From Wenzhouxiangella sp. (GTDB taxonomy: Bacteria > Pseudomonadota > Gammaproteobacteria > Xanthomonadales > Wenzhouxiangellaceae), in NCBI GenBank assembly GCA_021767625.1, contig JAASTB010000153.1, positions 1 to 5,781 of the forward strand: a stretch of DNA of 5,781 bases, in the 5' to 3' direction. Under the pieces are notes generated by a model. That model was not told where the DNA came from. It saw only the letters and a program-made list of their open reading frames with translations, and did no database searches. The position numbers were made by a program, and so were the translations under genes. Below, piece by piece: positions 5,654 through 5,781 of the stretch; the stretch's first letter is position 1, and each line of letters starts with the position of its first letter.

Positions 5654-5781
5654 ATGCAAGACCTGGTCAAAACCCGGATTCTCTTCCGGTCCAAACGCCT
5701 CAACATCTACCTGGTTCGCTATTCGGCGGGCCACCGCATCGTGCGGCATGTCGACATGGTGGCCGAAGGCAAGCTCTACAA
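5654..5781 (+). CDS. N-terminal part of a putative 2OG-Fe(II) oxygenase (partial, 3' end outside window)
   Basis: This short frame is open to the window's end and gives 42 complete codons. Its sequence around residues 18-34, IYLVRYSAG followed by HRIVRHVD, has the shape of the first iron-binding strand of small 2-oxoglutarate/Fe(II) dioxygenases: Tyr, Gly, then the H-x-D pair (His32, Asp34) and a run (EGKLY) that in the family leads into a LN-x-VL strand. The remaining iron ligand (a distal His) and the 2OG-binding Arg would lie outside the window, so the call rests on one motif. An in-frame ATG at 5624 would add ten residues; neither start has a visible binding site. The gene is divergent from the acyltransferase, with an intergenic region of about 168 bases. 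The substrate cannot be inferred. Confidence 0.5.
   Translation, partial: MQDLVKTRILFRSKRLNIYLVRYSAGHRIVRHVDMVAEGKLY

Noticed and set aside
5528..5749. 73-codon minus-strand frame upstream of the acyltransferase
   Set aside because: It is antisense to the oxygenase-like start, lacks a binding site and shows no domain.

Overview
The window is high-GC DNA, roughly 60% or more by eye. It carries a lipid A-type acyltransferase locus, a membrane-anchored periplasmic protein and a secreted protein with a signal peptide, so the host is a Gram-negative bacterium. A gammaproteobacterium near the Xanthomonadales, Chromatiales or Wenzhouxiangella would fit, partly because of the IF-x-D-x-F type tail on the secreted protein. 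That placement rests on general resemblance, not on a search.

Layout from left to right: (1) the 3' end of a + strand gene that looks like a DUF4253 protein (1-267). (2) Convergent with it, a - strand gene (280-1686) for a 468-residue N-terminally anchored protein with a Pro/Ser/Ala/Glu-rich linker and a small beta-barrel-like C-terminal domain. (3) A 298-base intergenic stretch (1687-1984) with a short direct repeat, two hairpins and a 10-bp palindrome. (4) A + strand polysaccharide pyruvyl transferase family gene (1985-3019). (5) A + strand gene (3215-4489) for a secreted protein made of two 123-residue SdrD-B/Cna-B-like repeats flanking a PKD-like domain. (6) Convergent with it, a - strand LpxL/HtrB-family acyltransferase (4579-5485) broken by one extra base in a run of six C/G and also lacking the acidic residue of the HX4E active-site motif. 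(7) Divergent from that, the start of a + strand gene (from about 5654) that resembles a small 2OG-Fe(II) oxygenase and runs off the window.

The genes do not form an obvious operon or pathway. Most neighbours are convergent or divergent, and only the pyruvyl transferase and the secreted repeat protein are co-directional, with about 195 bases between them. Several genes concern the cell envelope or surface (anchored periplasmic protein, glycan pyruvylation, secreted adhesin-like protein, lipid A acylation), but a shared role is only inference. I saw no tRNA, rRNA, CRISPR array, transposase or phage gene. I did not find a convincing new multi-gene system. The strongest leads are the broken acyltransferase, the repeat-PKD-repeat secreted protein with its short tail, and the orphan pyruvyl transferase.
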